The notes under the pieces are model-generated. The model saw only the letters and a list, made by a program, of their open reading frames with translations, did not search any database and had not been told where the DNA came from. The position numbers and the translations under genes were made by a program. Shown piece by piece: positions 61,747 through 64,000 of a DNA stretch of 64,000 bases; the stretch's first letter is position 1; every line of letters begins with the position of its first letter. Origin of the DNA: Juglans regia (lineage: Eukaryota; Streptophyta; Magnoliopsida; Fagales; Juglandaceae); the NCBI RefSeq assembly GCF_001411555.2, contig NC_049903.1:18209234-18273233 (forward strand), read 5' to 3'.

Positions 61747-63671
61747 ATTTCTATTTTTACTGCTTTTATGTCATTTGCTATTGGATCTGTATTAGAGATT
61801 ATTAACTACTTTATGTGAACATTCTTGATGAGATGCTATTTGCTATTAGTACTATTTGGAATTGTTGATATGGAAATCTACGTGGCTGACTGATTTGGGA
61901 TGTTTCCTATAACGAGTAGTTTACATCAAATATAAATACATGAAAATAAATACTTGTGAGGATCTGTGACAATAAACTTGTGAGGATCTGAATGGTGTAG
62001 GTGGGATTTCTACAAATATATGTTATTGGTAGTAGGTGAGGCTTCTATAAATATTTGTTAGTGAGACTTCTACGGTGTAGTCTACATTAAATTCTAGATC
62101 CTCGGGATGACTTTTACGGTGTAGTTTACATCAAAGAGTAAACTGCATTGTTGAGTATAGAGGCTTTTTTTGTTGGATGCTTCTTTTGCAGGCTGTTTGT
62201 ATCGCATGCATGCATGTGTTTTTGGCTTTATTGTTTACCTATTAATATTATGGCATCCTACATATAAGGAAGTATGTGTGTGTGTGTGTGTGTGTGTAGC
62301 TAGACATAATGTTTTGAGTAAGTTCACGAAATGCATTATCTCCGACCTGTGAAGGGGGTTTATCCATAGCAGATCATGTGATCTTGCAGTGTTTAGGATG
62401 TAACTAAAGTACTACTAATTTTTCAGAAAACAAGTTAGTACTTCAAGTTTTCAACCTTATATATATACATATATATATATATCTTTATATCTACACCTCA
62501 TCCTGATCAATTGCATGGGTAAATAGTATCAAGCTATATTTAGATCTGACTAATTAATTGCTAGTGAGACTTCGACAAATATTTTTTATTTGTAGCAGGT
62601 GAGGATCTAACGATGTAGGTGGGAGGTCTGCTATGTTTTCATTGTGAAGTTAATCCTACATATAAATATCGGTGGCTTGAAAGTACATGCATAGCTCGGC
62701 TGATTTTATTGCTTAGGTTTGAATAAGGGCTAGTTGGCTGTTTCACTTGAAGCTATCACACAAAGCGCTGCATAAAATATTTGGGAAGCCGGTTCAATGC
62801 ACAGACGATGAGGAACCCGCACCAATTTTTGGGAATAAAGGCCTTAGGCACTACCATTTTTCACAATTTTTTCCTTAACATCAGATTAGGTGCATTTCAA
62901 GGCTCAAACATCTCTTGCTTGGCACCCCTTTCTGGTGGAGGAAGGGGCAGCTCTGGTTTCGGTGCTGGTGGAGGAGGGGGTAGTTCTAATATTTGGATGA
63001 TGTCATCAGGTCTGAAATCTCTATGCTTATAATGTAACTTAAAAACTAGTTTATACTATTTTTTAAGAACAATAAACTAAAATTATATTCTCTAAAAGTT
63101 GTGTTTCATCTTCAGACCATGCTACATTTTAAGTGTATAGGGCTTATGCCTGCATACTATTTTTTTATATATGCCTGCATGTATGCTTAAAATCAATGGT
63201 TGACATGTAGAGTGTATTAGGCTTATTAAACCCTTGGTCTTAAAATGAGTAATGCCGTGAGTGACCTTACAATTTAACAATTACCATCTAATTCGAACTT
63301 AGGTATATTAATTGATTCATTACATGTTATTATTATCCGTTTACTTCCATTTCTTCCACTAGGGAAGAGTATTTTCTCAATAAAATTTAACTTATGCGGG
63401 CTTTTTATGTTGATTTTCGTGTTGTTCTTGTGTAAGAGATGTCTACTTATTTCTAAATTATAGTCTACTTATTTCTTGCACAAATGAAGTAATGTCTACT
63501 TTATACTATTTATTTCATTTTTGAAACTACCTAAAAGATGAAGTTAACCTCTCCATCAAACCATTAAAGCTTCATCCATATTCCTACCCGTCCATATATT
63601 AATTTGTAAATTGTTAGCTCTAACATTCTAATGTAATTTTTACAACAGCTTCATTGAATGTGTAAGAGATA
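61747..63671. other. Noncoding DNA between Myb-like ORF and transposase; (GT)n
   Basis: A (GT)n run at 62,274-62,298. 'gtgag.cttctac...gtgtag' phrases repeat loosely at 61,980-62,110 and 62,560-62,630. An 83-codon Gly-rich frame (62,781-63,032) looks like a simple-sequence artefact. This is probably internal DNA of the PIF/Harbinger element. Confidence 0.5.
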
Positions 63672-64000
63672 ATGGATGATAAACTTGATTGGTCAGTAGA
63701 GGGTGGAGAATATGTAAGTAGTGACGATGAAGGGAGTTATAGTGATGATGAGTACGAAGCGCTTGAGCTAGTCACTGTTATTAGGATCATATTATGTCAA
63801 CTAGGATGGCATCATCGAATGCCACAATACAACAAAGGCATTCGAGGAGATGAGTATATTGTAGGAATTTTGAATGGATATTTGGATAATTGTAAGGACG
63901 AATTTCAGATAGAGGTATCAATATTTCGCGTATTATGCTCGTTGTTACGTGAAAATCATTTTTTACATGGTTCTAAAAGATCGATGACCATGGAGGAATT
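63672..64000 (+). CDS. PIF/Harbinger transposase, N-terminal part (runs off the window)
   Basis: Opens at ATG 63,672 (MDDKLDWSVEGGEYVSSDDE), acidic at first, and stays open for 109 codons to the window end. Then 'RMPQYNKGIRGDEYIVGILN', 'DEFQIEVSIFRVLCSLLREN', 'GSKRSMTMEE'. The order (small residue-rich start, 'G..Y...ILNG....C...F.....F..LC..LR....L..S..M..EE') is that of the helix-turn-helix N-terminus of plant Harbinger/ALP1-type transposases; the DDE catalytic domain would lie beyond 64,000. No stop is seen so far, unlike its Myb-like neighbour. A domesticated ALP1-like gene is the alternative. Confidence 0.82.
   Translation, partial: MDDKLDWSVEGGEYVSSDDEGSYSDDEYEALELVTVIRIILCQLGWHHRMPQYNKGIRGDEYIVGILNGYLDNCKDEFQIEVSIFRVLCSLLRENHFLHGSKRSMTMEE

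Noticed and set aside
62781..63032. Gly-rich 83-codon frame
   Set aside because: Composition comes from a short GGAGGNGG run; no domain and no support as an exon.

Overview
This is a transposon-dominated stretch of a dicot nuclear genome. The evidence is intron-containing plant genes, Ty3/gypsy elements of the Tat and Del/Tekay types, plant L1 LINEs with a terminal RNase H, a CACTA element, a PIF/Harbinger element and hAT-like MITEs. The MITE family that starts GGCCTTGTTTG and is rich in CAACTCATCTC reminds me of walnut/hickory-type (Fagales) genomes, but that is from memory and tentative. No rRNA, tRNA, CRISPR or bacterial feature is visible.

Only one gene looks intact: a G-type lectin S-receptor-like Ser/Thr kinase on the minus strand (6,983-10,077). 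It has seven exons with canonical splice sites that join in frame to 836 codons. About 500 bp beyond its 3' end is a decayed exon of a MACPF/CAD1-like gene (6,241-6,458). A decayed leucine-rich-repeat gene, one LRR per exon-like unit, lies on the minus strand at 59.4-60.0 kb.

Layout: 0-2.2 kb, a scrap of a Tat antisense ORF and unrecognised repeat-rich DNA. 2.2-4.7 kb, a gypsy LTR (minus) with a tRNA-Met primer site. 5.4-5.9 kb, a Tat-type LTR-like piece. 7-10 kb, the receptor kinase. 11.86-25.65 kb, a complete but dead Tat element bounded by a perfect 5-bp target duplication (TGGAT). Its pol is on the minus strand, a coiled-coil ORF runs antisense to pol, and a 4.7-kb solo LTR is nested exactly inside that antisense ORF. 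26.7-27.5 kb, an L1 tail. 28.1-33.9 kb, a CACTA TNP2 transposase pseudogene with upstream minisatellite and a TTCGAA cluster. 36.0-37.6 kb, a 5'-truncated L1 with a 15-bp target duplication. 37.9-43.5 kb, a nearly full-length L1 with a 17-bp target duplication. 43.6-45.2 kb, two MITEs and an L1 3' end. 45.4-52.8 kb, a scrambled Del/Tekay element. 53.7-57.5 kb, a second degenerate Tat copy. 60.5-64.0 kb, a PIF/Harbinger pair (Myb/SANT-like ORF plus the start of the DDE transposase, which runs off the window).

The transposon genes do not act as pathways here: almost all carry stops, frameshifts or lost catalytic residues. The useful content is the insertion history, which can be read from target duplications and nesting, the antisense ORF of the Tat elements, the tandem repeats arising inside elements, and the fragments of immune-type host genes (S-domain kinase, MACPF, LRR) within one window.
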